Source of the DNA: RPQJ01 sp963793675 | Lineage (GTDB): Bacteria > Pseudomonadota > Gammaproteobacteria > Steroidobacterales > Steroidobacteraceae | DNA length: 64,000 nucleotides | Assembly: GCA_963793675.1 (NCBI GenBank) | Contig: CAWCBA010000010.1 | Coordinates: 248,001-312,000 of the forward strand | Reading direction: 5' to 3' | Program-made: the position numbers and the translations under genes | The notes under the pieces: generated by a model | Databases searched by the model: none | Seen by the model: only the letters and a program-made list of their open reading frames with translations | What the model was told of the DNA's origin: nothing | Part shown: positions 36,022-43,767 of the stretch, piece after piece | How positions within the stretch are numbered: the first letter of the stretch is position 1 | Layout: each line of letters starts with the position of its first letter

Positions 36022-36036
36022 GGTCGCGTGTATGAT
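36008..36036 (+). promoter_or_regulatory. Possible promoter for gatC(AB)
   Basis: ACGACA (36008-36013) and TATGAT (36031-36036) are separated by exactly 17 bases; four and five of six positions match consensus. It would start transcription about 32 bases before the gatC ATG. It overlaps the proposed mreB promoter, so the two directions may compete. Confidence 0.45.
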
Positions 36037-36074
36037 TTGTGACTGTTTTTTCCAGTCCTTTCGAGCATTTCCAG

Positions 36075-36365
36075 ATGAGCCTGACACGCACCCAGGTCGA
36101 GGGGATCGCCCACCTCGCGCGCCTCGAGATCACCGAGGCGCAGATGCCCGTGTACGTCGACAGCCTCTCGCGCATCATCGACTTCGTCGAACAGCTCGCC
36201 GCGGCCGACACGTCCGGCGTCGAGCCGATGGCGCACCCGCTTGCCGACCAGGTCCAGCGGCTGCGCCCCGATGCGGTCTCAGAGACCGATCAGCGCGAGA
36301 AGTTCCAGCGCAACGCCCCGAGCGTCGCCGCCGGACTTTACCTCGTACCCAAGGTCATCGAGTGA
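36075..36365 (+). CDS. gatC: Asp-tRNA(Asn)/Glu-tRNA(Gln) amidotransferase subunit C
   Basis: A 96-aa subunit that wraps around GatA and GatB to stabilise the complex. The family pattern HLARLEITEAQMPVYVDSLS, a central FVEQLAAADTSGVEPM and the C-terminal FQRNAPSVAAGLYLVPKVIE (in part) are clear. The ATG 36075 gives the normal length; an earlier in-frame codon at 36039 adds a poorly conserved extension. It is separated from gatA by 179 bases that contain a long palindrome, whereas gatC and gatA are usually adjacent. Confidence 0.93.
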   Translation: MSLTRTQVEGIAHLARLEITEAQMPVYVDSLSRIIDFVEQLAAADTSGVEPMAHPLADQVQRLRPDAVSETDQREKFQRNAPSVAAGLYLVPKVIE

Positions 36366-36393
36366 CGCAACGACCGTGATGGTGCCATTCCCC

Positions 36394-36483
36394 GGAAAAA
36401 TGGGGACGCTCACCTATTTCGCGCGCCTGTTGTGTGACAGGCCGCACGAAATAGTCGAAACAGGTGAGCGTCCCCATTTTTCC
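36394..36483. repeat. 90-base palindromic (MITE/REP-like) element between gatC and gatA
   Basis: Two arms, 36394-36415 and 36462-36483, are perfect 22-base inverted copies (GGAAAAATGGGGACGCTCAC begins the left arm). Inside, CTATTTCG/CGAAATAG (36414-36421, 36447-36454) and GCCTGT-TGTGTG-ACAGGC (36425-36442) extend the hairpin. The outer stem ends in AAAAA/TTTTT on both sides, so transcription from either direction would see a GC-rich stem followed by a U run. It encodes nothing recognisable, and the open frame across its right half only extends gatA artificially. Confidence 0.8.
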
Positions 36484-36544
36484 GCCATTCTTCCGGGACC
36501 CTGAACCCGGGCACTTTTTCCAGCCCTTTCGCCGTAAACGACCC

Positions 36545-38011
36545 ATGCACACACTGACCGTTTCGGAACTCGCCGCCGGCCTCCGTGCCCGCAAGTTCTC
36601 GAGCCTCGACCTGACGCTGCATTTCCTCGGCCGCATCGAACGCTTCGGACCGGAACTCAACGCGTTCGTCACGGTGACGGCCGATCGCGCCCTGGCCGAC
36701 GCCCGGGCTGCCGACGAGACGCTGGCGAAAGGCGAGGGCGGCCCGCTCACGGGCGTGCCGGTCGCGCACAAGGACATCTTCTGCACCGACGGCATCCTCA
36801 CCACGTGCTCGTCGAAGATGCTGTCCAATTTCGTCGCGCCGTACGATGCGACGGTCGTCAGGCGCTGGCGTGCCGCGGGCACCGTGCTGCTCGGCAAGAC
36901 CAACATGGACGAGTTCGCAATGGGCTCGTCGAACGAGACGAGCTTCTTTGGCCCCGTCAAGAACCCCTGGGACCTCAAGCGCGTGCCGGGCGGTTCGTCG
37001 GGTGGCTCCGCTGCCGCCGTGGCGGCCTGCATCGCGCCTGCTGCCACGGGCACCGACACCGGCGGCTCGATCCGCCAGCCGGCGGCGCTCACCAACCTCA
37101 CGGGCATCAAGCCCACGTACGGCCGCGTGTCCCGCTACGGCATGATCGCGTTCGCCTCCAGCCTCGACCAGGCCGGCGTGCTGGCGCGGTCGGCTGAAGA
37201 CGCGGCATTGCTGCTCGAGGCAATGTCGGGCTTCGACCCGGGCGACTCCACCAGCGTCGATCGCCCGGTGCCGAACTACGCGGCCGAGTTGAACCAGCCG
37301 CTCAAGGGGTTGCGCGTCGGCATCATCCGCGAATTTTTCGGCGAGGGCCTCGATCCAGCCGTCGAGAAGTGCGTTCGCGCGGCAATCGAGCTGCTGCAGG
37401 GGGAAGGAGCCGTCATCAAGGACGTGAGCCTGCCGAGCCTGCCGCTGTCCGTGCCGACGTACTACGTCGTGGCGCCGGCCGAGTGTTCGTCGAACCTGTC
37501 GCGCTTCGACGGCGTGCGCTTCGGCCACCGCTGCGAGCAGCCGAAGGACCTGCTCGACCTGTACCAGCGCTCGCGCGGCGAAGGCTTCGGCGCCGAAGTG
37601 AAGCGCCGCATCATGACCGGCACGTACGTGCTGTCGGCGGGCTATTACGACGCGTACTACCTGCAGGCGCAGAAGTGCCGCGCCTTGATCGCCGCGGACT
37701 TCGCGCGCGCTTTCAAGGACGTGGACGTGGTGCTGAGCCCGACGGCGCCGACCGCCGCGTTCGAACTCGGCGCCAAGACCAGCGACCCGATCGCGATGTA
37801 CCTGAACGACATCTACTCGATCGCGGCCAATCTCGCGGGCCTGCCGGGCATCTCGATTCCCTGCGGCTTCGTCAACGAAGGCGGCAAGGACCTGCCCGTG
37901 GGCCTGCAACTCGTCGGCCCGCATTTCGGCGAATCACGGCTGCTCTCGGTGTCGCACCAGTACCAGCAGCACACCGACTGGCACAAGCGCGTTCCGGCTG
38001 GTTACGCATAA
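36545..38011 (+). CDS. gatA: Asp-tRNA(Asn)/Glu-tRNA(Gln) amidotransferase subunit A
   Basis: 488 aa, the amidase that releases ammonia from glutamine to amidate misacylated tRNAs. The Ser-cisSer-Lys triad is readable: Lys in PVAHKDIF (residue 76), PGGSSGGSAAAVAA, and TDTGGSIRQPAALTNLTGIK with the nucleophilic Ser. ATG 36545 gives the usual N-terminus (HTLTVSELAAGLRARKFSS). The frame is open upstream to 36464, but that part lies in the palindromic element and is not protein-like. gatB follows after 61 bases of repeat DNA. Confidence 0.96.
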   Translation: MHTLTVSELAAGLRARKFSSLDLTLHFLGRIERFGPELNAFVTVTADRALADARAADETLAKGEGGPLTGVPVAHKDIFCTDGILTTCSSKMLSNFVAPYDATVVRRWRAAGTVLLGKTNMDEFAMGSSNETSFFGPVKNPWDLKRVPGGSSGGSAAAVAACIAPAATGTDTGGSIRQPAALTNLTGIKPTYGRVSRYGMIAFASSLDQAGVLARSAEDAALLLEAMSGFDPGDSTSVDRPVPNYAAELNQPLKGLRVGIIREFFGEGLDPAVEKCVRAAIELLQGEGAVIKDVSLPSLPLSVPTYYVVAPAECSSNLSRFDGVRFGHRCEQPKDLLDLYQRSRGEGFGAEVKRRIMTGTYVLSAGYYDAYYLQAQKCRALIAADFARAFKDVDVVLSPTAPTAAFELGAKTSDPIAMYLNDIYSIAANLAGLPGISIPCGFVNEGGKDLPVGLQLVGPHFGESRLLSVSHQYQQHTDWHKRVPAGYA

Positions 38012-38036
38012 GCACCGCGCCCACCGCACTTCCGAC

Positions 38037-38072
38037 TAACCCCTAACCCCTATCCCCTAACCCCTAACCCCT
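38037..38072 (+). repeat. Tandem C-rich heptad repeats abutting the gatB start
   Basis: Five copies of the heptad TAACCCC (the third reads TATCCCC) fill 38037-38071, followed by T and the gatB ATG at 38073. Equivalently, AACCCCT units end exactly at the ATG. There is no purine-rich Shine-Dalgarno sequence in this leader. The complementary (template) strand has five GGGG runs separated by three bases, a canonical G-quadruplex pattern. Confidence 0.9.
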
Positions 38073-39509
38073 ATGCACTGGGAAACCGTCATCGGCCTCG
38101 AGATCCACGCGCAGCTTGCCACGCGCAGCAAGATCTTTTCGGGATCCGCAACCGCCTACGGCGCGGAACCGAACACGCAGGCCAACCTCGTCGACCTGGG
38201 TTACCCCGGCGTGCTGCCCGTGCTGAACGGCGACGCCGTGCGCATGGCGATCCGCTTCGGTATCGCGACGGGGTCGAAGATCGCGCGCCGCTCGATCTTC
38301 GCGCGCAAGAACTACTTCTACCCCGACCTGCCGAAGGGCTACCAGATCAGCCAGTACGAGCGCCCGGTCGTCGAGGACGGCTCGCTCGAGATCGTGCTCG
38401 AGGACGGCACGCGCAAGACCATCGGCATCACGCGCGCGCACCTCGAAGAGGATGCGGGCAAGTCGCTGCACGAGGACTTCCACGGATTGTCGGGCATCGA
38501 CCTCAACCGCGCCGGCACGCCGCTGCTCGAGATCGTGTCCGAGCCGGACATGCGCTCGGCCAAGGAAGCGATCGCGTACCTCAAGAAGATCCACACGCTC
38601 GTGCGCTACCTCGAGATCTGCGACGGCAACATGCAGGAAGGCTCGTTCCGCTGCGACGCGAACGTGTCCGTGCGTCCGGTCGGTGAGGCCAAGTTCGGCA
38701 CCCGTGCCGAGATCAAGAACGTCAACTCGTTCCGCTTCGTCGAGCGCGCCATCAATTATGAGGTCGAGCGCCAGATCGAACTGCTCGAGGGCGGCGGCAA
38801 GGTCAAGCAGGAAACCCGTCTGTACGATGCCGACAAGGGCGAGACCCGCTCGATGCGCTCGAAGGAAGAGGCGAACGACTACCGCTACTTCCCTGATCCG
38901 GACCTGCTGCCGCTCGTGATCGACGAAGCGATGATCGAGCAGGTGCGGGCCACGATGCCCGAGCTGCCGGACGAAAAGGCTGCGCGGTTCGTGCGCGACC
39001 ATGGCCTCTCGGAGTACGACGCCGGCGTGCTGACGTCGAGCCGCGAGCTCGCGGGTTACTATGAGACGGTCGTGCGCAAGCTCGGTGGCCAAGCCAAGCT
39101 CGCGGCCAACTGGGTGATGGGTGACCTCGCGGGTGCGCTCAACAAGGACAACCTCGACATCGTGCAGAGCCGCGTCAGCGCCGATGCGTTCGCGGGGCTG
39201 CTCGCCCGAATCCAGGACAACACGATCTCCGGCAAGATCGCCAAGGAAGTCTTCGAGGCGATGTGGTCCGACGGCAAGGGCGCCGACGAGATCATCGAGG
39301 CGAAGGGCCTGAAGCAGATCACCGACACGTCGGCGATCGAGTCGGCCATCGACGACGTCATGGCGAAGAACCCGGGACAGCTCGCGGATTACCGCTCGGG
39401 CAAGGACAAGCTGTTCGGCTTCTTCGTCGGCCAGGTCATGAAGGCGACGGGCGGCAAGGCCAACCCGGCGCAGCTCAACGAGCTGCTGAAGAGAAAGCTC
39501 GCGGGCTAG
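38073..39509 (+). CDS. gatB: Asp-tRNA(Asn)/Glu-tRNA(Gln) amidotransferase subunit B
   Basis: 478 aa, the tRNA-binding and kinase/transamidase subunit. Family hallmarks: VIGLEIHAQLATRSKIFSG, FARKNYFYPDLPKGYQISQ, GIDLNRAGTPLLEIVSEPDM (in part), FRCDANVSVRP, the EIKNVNSFRF stretch and the C-terminal YqeY-like domain ending in PAQLNELLKRKL. It acts with GatA and GatC to form Gln-tRNA or Asn-tRNA. The start is fixed by conservation at ATG 38073, directly after heptad repeats and without a Shine-Dalgarno sequence. The gene is intact. Confidence 0.97.
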   Translation: MHWETVIGLEIHAQLATRSKIFSGSATAYGAEPNTQANLVDLGYPGVLPVLNGDAVRMAIRFGIATGSKIARRSIFARKNYFYPDLPKGYQISQYERPVVEDGSLEIVLEDGTRKTIGITRAHLEEDAGKSLHEDFHGLSGIDLNRAGTPLLEIVSEPDMRSAKEAIAYLKKIHTLVRYLEICDGNMQEGSFRCDANVSVRPVGEAKFGTRAEIKNVNSFRFVERAINYEVERQIELLEGGGKVKQETRLYDADKGETRSMRSKEEANDYRYFPDPDLLPLVIDEAMIEQVRATMPELPDEKAARFVRDHGLSEYDAGVLTSSRELAGYYETVVRKLGGQAKLAANWVMGDLAGALNKDNLDIVQSRVSADAFAGLLARIQDNTISGKIAKEVFEAMWSDGKGADEIIEAKGLKQITDTSAIESAIDDVMAKNPGQLADYRSGKDKLFGFFVGQVMKATGGKANPAQLNELLKRKLAG

Positions 39510-39518
39510 CCGGGGAGA

Positions 39519-39552
39519 GCCGTGCGCACCGACGCGAGTCGATGCGCACGGC
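39519..39552. terminator. GC-rich hairpin between convergent gatB and ScyD-like gene
   Basis: GCCGTGCGCA (39519-39528) pairs with TGCGCACGGC (39543-39552). The loop holds a further CGAC-GCGA-GTCG stem, so the whole is about 14 bp with a GCGA (GNRA) tetraloop and one mismatch. It is placed 9 bases after the gatB stop and 21 before the opposing gene's stop. No U run follows on either strand, so intrinsic termination would be weak; a 3'-end stabilising structure is an alternative. Confidence 0.5.
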
Positions 39553-39573
39553 CGTGACCGCGGCCGATCGGAC

Positions 39574-40714
39574 CTACGGCACGATGCGCAGCATGCCGCC
39601 GTCACCGCCGCCCGGCGCGTACGAAATCCCCCGGTTCGACGTGTACAGCGCACCGTCGGGGCCGGTCACGAGTCCGTTCGGGAAGCTGGCGAAGCCGGTC
39701 AGCACCTCCGTGCGCACGCCGGTCCTGGCGATCGAACGTCGACGAGGTTGGCGCTGTCGGCCGACCACGGATTGTCGAACGGGAAGATCTCGACGCCGAA
39801 GAGCTGGTTGCCGCTGCCACGCCAGGCCGACGATCGGGTTGCAGCGACTCGAACGGCAGCGAGTAGCCGGAGAAGTACTTGTCGAACACGGCGAGTTCGG
39901 CCGGCCCGCCGTCCTCGCCGAACGTGCCGACGAGGAATTCGTTGCCGCGCCGGGCCATCACGATCGGGTTGTGCTCCTGCCTGGTCGATCGACATGTCGT
40001 ACAGCTCGCTCGATCGATGCCGCTCTGCGGATCGACGCGCAGCAGGAAGCCGCGATTGGTCTCGACCACGTACAGGTACCGGCCTTGCGCGATCATCGAA
40101 TGGAAGACGCCGCCCGGTTCCAGGTCGGTGGTCGCGGGATTCGTGTCCTTGAGGAAGTTCGGCGGGTTTGCCGCGAGCCAGGCGTTCAGGTTGGCGACGT
40201 TGGTCGTCGAGCCGTCTGGTAGCACGCGCAGGATCGCAGGCAGGTGCTCGGGCAGGGCATGCGAGCAGCCGCCCATCTCGATCAGCACGTAGAGCGTGTC
40301 ACCGACGAACGCCACGTCGGTCGGGCCGTAACTGCCGCCGTAGGCGTCGGTCATGCTGGGCAGGTGGTCGGCCACGGTCTCCGTCGTGCCGTTGGCGAGT
40401 ACGCGGGTCACGCGGCCGCTGTAGCCGGCCGTGTAGGGGCTGTAGATGTTCACGTTCACCGGGCAGGCGGGGTCGATGTCGGCCGGGACCTGCCCGCCGC
40501 CCACGCCGGCCTCCGCCACGTACAGGCGACCATCGGGACCGAAGGCGAGGCCACGCGGGTTGGTCAGGCCCGTCGCGTAGGTGGTCACGGTCGGCCCGGC
40601 GGCCCCGCGCTTGCTGCCGTCGGGTCGTGCGAGCGAGTCCGCGCGGAGCACGCCGGTGCCTGCGCAGGCGAGCGCGGTGAGCGCGGTTGCAGTGTAGCGA
40701 GTGAAGCGATTCAT
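39574..40714 (-). CDS. ScyD/ScyE-family beta-propeller protein (several frameshifts as read)
   Basis: About 380 aa if frames are joined. A signal peptide (RYTATALTALACAGTGVLRA) precedes NHL/propeller repeats: TTYATGLTNPRGLAFGPDG, RLYVAEAGVGGG, YGPTDVAFVGDTLYVLIE, FHSMIAQGRYLYVVETNRG and FASFPNGLVTGPDGALYTSNRG. This is the ScyD/ScyE type first noted beside scytonemin genes but widespread as extracellular proteins of unknown role. Shifts appear near 39740, 39845 and twice around 39970-40000. Whether this is decay or sequence error cannot be told, but the local density is the highest in the window. It follows the sterol desaturase-like gene after 28 bases. Confidence 0.7.
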
Positions 40715-40742
40715 GACTTGGTGTCTCCTGCTGTGTTGTTGA

Positions 40743-41537
40743 CTACGTGTGCGATGCGCGCGGTGTGGCGGGCCGCACGGACTGCTCGAAGTCGCCAGCC
40801 GCGACGTCACGGCAGGCGAGCATGTCCAGGATCCGCGCCGAGGAGACGCCCTCGAATCCGCTCTCGGCGACGAAGTCCTTCGGATTGCGGAAGGTGCCGA
40901 AAATGACGTCGAACAGCGGCAGGTCCGAGTAGTTGTAGTGATGGATGCCGCGCCCGTGGTGCACGCTGTGGCTCTCGGGCCGCTGCACGAGGTAGCCCAG
41001 CCACTGCGGCGTGCGGATGTTCGTGTGCTGGAACGTGGCCAGGAACATCGTCGCGTACAGGTACCAGGTGACCGACTGCGCCGGCAGGCCGAAGACCGTC
41101 AGCGTCAGGCTGCTGAGCAGCGCGAAGCCGGCGATGTCGAGTGGGCTGAAGTAGAAGGCCCCGAAGCTGTCGACTCGTTCCGCGCTGTGGTGCATCTGGT
41201 GGAAGGCGCGCCACAGCCAGTGATTCTTGTGCATCGCCCGGTGCCAGACGTACACCAGGAACTCGAAGGACAGGACTCCGACCACCGCCCCGACCAGCGG
41301 GTGCACGGACTCGAGGTTGACCAGCCGGAACGGGGCCAGCAGGTCGCCCCAGAGGAGCGGCAGGTAGGACGAGAGGAAGAAGTAGACGACGAACACGGCC
41401 AGGGCGCGGGCGCGCCAGCCGGGGACCCGGGGCAGTGCCCGGGCCGGAAACACGGCCTCCACGAGGATCAGCGCGCCATAGATGGCCAGCACGGCCAGCG
41501 AGACAGGGTCGAGAAGGATCTCAAGGGGTGTGGGCAT
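40743..41537 (-). CDS. Sterol desaturase / fatty acid hydroxylase superfamily protein
   Basis: 264 aa, an integral membrane di-iron enzyme. Four or five hydrophobic segments surround the histidine boxes HRAMH, HQMHHS and HSVHHGRGIHHYNY, which supply the eight or so His ligands of the family. Members hydroxylate or desaturate sterols, fatty acids, ceramides or carotenoids; the substrate here cannot be deduced. It is transcribed divergently from the CadC-like regulator and just upstream of the ScyD-like gene, with which it probably shares a transcript. Confidence 0.87.
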   Translation of the reverse strand: MPTPLEILLDPVSLAVLAIYGALILVEAVFPARALPRVPGWRARALAVFVVYFFLSSYLPLLWGDLLAPFRLVNLESVHPLVGAVVGVLSFEFLVYVWHRAMHKNHWLWRAFHQMHHSAERVDSFGAFYFSPLDIAGFALLSSLTLTVFGLPAQSVTWYLYATMFLATFQHTNIRTPQWLGYLVQRPESHSVHHGRGIHHYNYSDLPLFDVIFGTFRNPKDFVAESGFEGVSSARILDMLACRDVAAGDFEQSVRPATPRASHT

Positions 41538-41614
41538 GGGCAGGCTCCTGCGTTGCTGTTTGTTCCGGGCGCCGGTATTGTCGAAACGGAGCGCGGTTGC
41601 CTGCTTGGCCGGAC

Positions 41615-41642
41615 GCTAATCTCTTGCTAATGAATCGGTAAT
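41615..41642 (+). promoter_or_regulatory. Three 11-bp-spaced direct repeats, candidate operator of CadC-like regulator
   Basis: GCTAAT (41615-41620), GCTAAT (41626-41631) and GGTAAT (41637-41642) are spaced exactly 11 bases apart, about one helical turn. OmpR/PhoB-type winged helices bind tandem direct half-sites with this period. The next gene (start 41666) encodes such a domain, and a divergent gene starts at 41537. Autoregulation plus control of the divergent pair is inferred. Confidence 0.6.
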
Positions 41643-41665
41643 CATTGCCATCGGAAGGGCTTCGA

Positions 41666-43628
41666 ATGCTTGCGGCGGAGGGCAGGAAGTTCCGGATCGG
41701 CGATTACGTCGTCGACACCGCGCGCTTCCGGATCACCCACAGGGACGAGACCGTCGCCGTCGAACCCAAGGTGTTCGACCTGCTCGTGCACCTGATCCGC
41801 CATCGCGACCGGGTGCTGACGCGCGAGCAGCTGTTCGAGGCGGTCTGGGACGGGCGCGAAGTCTCCGACGCCACCCTCAGTAATCACGTGGCGAGCGCGC
41901 GCAGGGCGCTCGGCGACAGCGGCGAGCTGCAGCAGACCATCCAGACGGTCCGTGGCCGCGGCTACCGGTTCGTCGCGCCGGTCGAGGAGATCGTCGGGGA
42001 GCCCGCCAGCGCCACCGTCGGGACGGCGCCCGCATCTGCAGCCGCACCGACGCCCGCCCCTGAACCGGCGCCCGTGGCCGGCACTCGGGACGGGCCGCCC
42101 CGGCGCACGTGGCAACTGGCGTTGGGCGCCGTCGCCCTCCTGGCCTCCGCCCTGTTTTTCGGGGCGCGGTTCCTGGATGCCCCGGCGGTCCAGCCCGAGC
42201 CCGGCCGCCCCTACCTCCTGGTCGTGCCGTTCGGCGTGTCCGAGAACGCCACCGAGTACCACCGGACGTTCGCGGACCAGGTGACCCGCGAAGTGGTGGA
42301 CAACCTGCGCAAGATCTCCGGCCTGAGGACAGTGCCGCACGCGTCGGTCTTCCATTTCCGCACCGACAAGACCCGCGAGCACATCCTCGAGAGCCTGCCT
42401 GACCTCCAGTTCGTGCTGGACGGCGAGGTGGTCGTCGCGCCCGACGGCACGCTGCGGATCACGCCGCGGCTCACCGACCTGCGTCGCGACCTGGACGTGT
42501 GGAGCAGCCCGTTCACCGTCCGCGTGGACAACCAGGATTTCTTCGAGACGCCCGCCGACATCGCGCGGGCCGTGGCCCGGGCGCTGAAAGTGGAGATCCT
42601 CGGGGACGAGCAGCGCGCGCTGGCCGAACTCCCGACGATTCCGCAGGCCTACGAACCGTACGCGGCGGGTTGGCGCGAGATGGAGAAGTTCACGCAGGAG
42701 TCCATGCATCGTGCCGTCGACTACTTCGACCAGGCGATCGCGCTGGACCCCGATTTCATCGCCGCCTACCAGGCCAAGAGCGAAGCGCTGCGTTCGATCT
42801 TCGCCTACTTCGAACCGCCGCAGAAACTGCTGCCGGTGGTGGAGGCGTCCCTGGCTGCAGTGCTCGAGCGCGATCCGGATTCCGCAGAGGCGTTGTCATC
42901 GCTCGGACTGACCCAGGTGATGGCCTGGAAATGGCGGGAAGCCTGGCAGAACCTGAACAAGGCGCGGGCGCTAGATCCGACGCTCGCGCAGACGGAGATC
43001 GGTTTTGCGCTCTATTACACCGCGCTCGGCGAGAACGAGAAGGTCAAGGCGGCGCTGGCCCGCGCCGTCGAACTGGATCCGTTGAACTCGGAATTGGCGG
43101 ACTGGGGAAACTGGGCTTTGTTCATGGTCGGCGAGCAGCAGGCGGCCCGTGAGTGGTCCGACAAGCAGATGCGCCAGCATCCGGAGAACGGGTTCGTGTT
43201 CTGCGGGGCGGGCGTCGCCGCCTACCTGCGCGGCGACCCGGCCGAGGGGGTCGCGCTGGTGGAGCACGGCGTCGAACTCTCGGGGCGGGCGCCGGTTGCG
43301 CTGATCATGCTGGCCCAGGCCTACGGCTATGCCGGCCAGAAGGACAAGGTGCTGCCGCTGCTCGAGGAGGCCGAGCGGGCGAACATCTACATGTGCCCCT
43401 ACGAGACGGCTGCGGCCTATCTGTCACTGGGCGACGAGGCGAGCAAGGACGCGCGCGGTCGAGCTGTTGTTCGAAGCCGTCGAGAAACGTTCCAACTGCC
43501 TCATCTTCCTGGCCGTCGACCCGCGGCTCAGGGTCCTGCGCGACGATCCCCGGCATGCGGAGCGCTTCCAGGAACTGCTGACGCTCGTCGGCCTGGATGA
43601 GCCTTCCGTGAAGTCGTACCGGCGGTAG
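41666..43628 (+). CDS. CadC-like transmembrane transcriptional regulator with TPR sensor domain (frameshifted near 43458)
   Basis: About 653 aa. The N-terminal 100 residues are an OmpR-type winged helix: FRIGDYVVDTARFRI, VFDLLVHLIRHRDRVLTREQ, and TIQTVRGRGYRFVAP. After a Pro/Ala linker a membrane segment (WQLALGAVALLASALFFGARF, in part, residues about 148-168) leads to a periplasmic FlgO/TolB-N-like domain and TPRs. The tail in the adjacent frame (AVELLFEAVEKRSN to SVKSYRR) continues the repeats, so the stop is taken at 43628. ATG 41666 follows GGAAGGG with 6-base spacing. The effector is unknown. Confidence 0.83.
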
Positions 43629-43680
43629 CGGTCCGCGGTGCCGGTCACGCGACAGGCAAGCCAGCCCGACCGAAGGACTT

Positions 43681-43686
43681 TAGAAT
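43681..43686 (+). promoter_or_regulatory. Possible -10 box upstream of fumarase
   Basis: TAGAAT matches five of six -10 positions, 81 bases before the fumarase ATG. A weak -35 (AAGCCA) lies at 43658-43663 with 17-base spacing. The remaining leader is GC-rich and ends in heptad-like repeats. Confidence 0.3.
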
Positions 43687-43739
43687 GACAGGGTCGCCGG
43701 GGCAGGTCGCCGCCCCGCGCGGCGCCTGGACCTCGACAG

Positions 43740-43767
43740 TTCACCATTCACCCGTCACTCGCCAGCC
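43740..43767 (+). repeat. Heptad-phased C-rich leader abutting the fumarase start
   Basis: The last 28 bases before the ATG divide into four heptads: TTCACCA, TTCACCC, GTCACTC, GCCAGCC. The first two are near-identical, the third keeps TCAC, and the last is degenerate. The array ends exactly at the start codon and contains no Shine-Dalgarno sequence, as in the gatB leader. Confidence 0.55.

Noticed and set aside
38037..38072. TAACCCC repeats as a true telomere or replicon end
   Set aside because: The array is only five units and lies inside an intact gatA-gatB operon, so it cannot be a chromosome or linear plasmid end.
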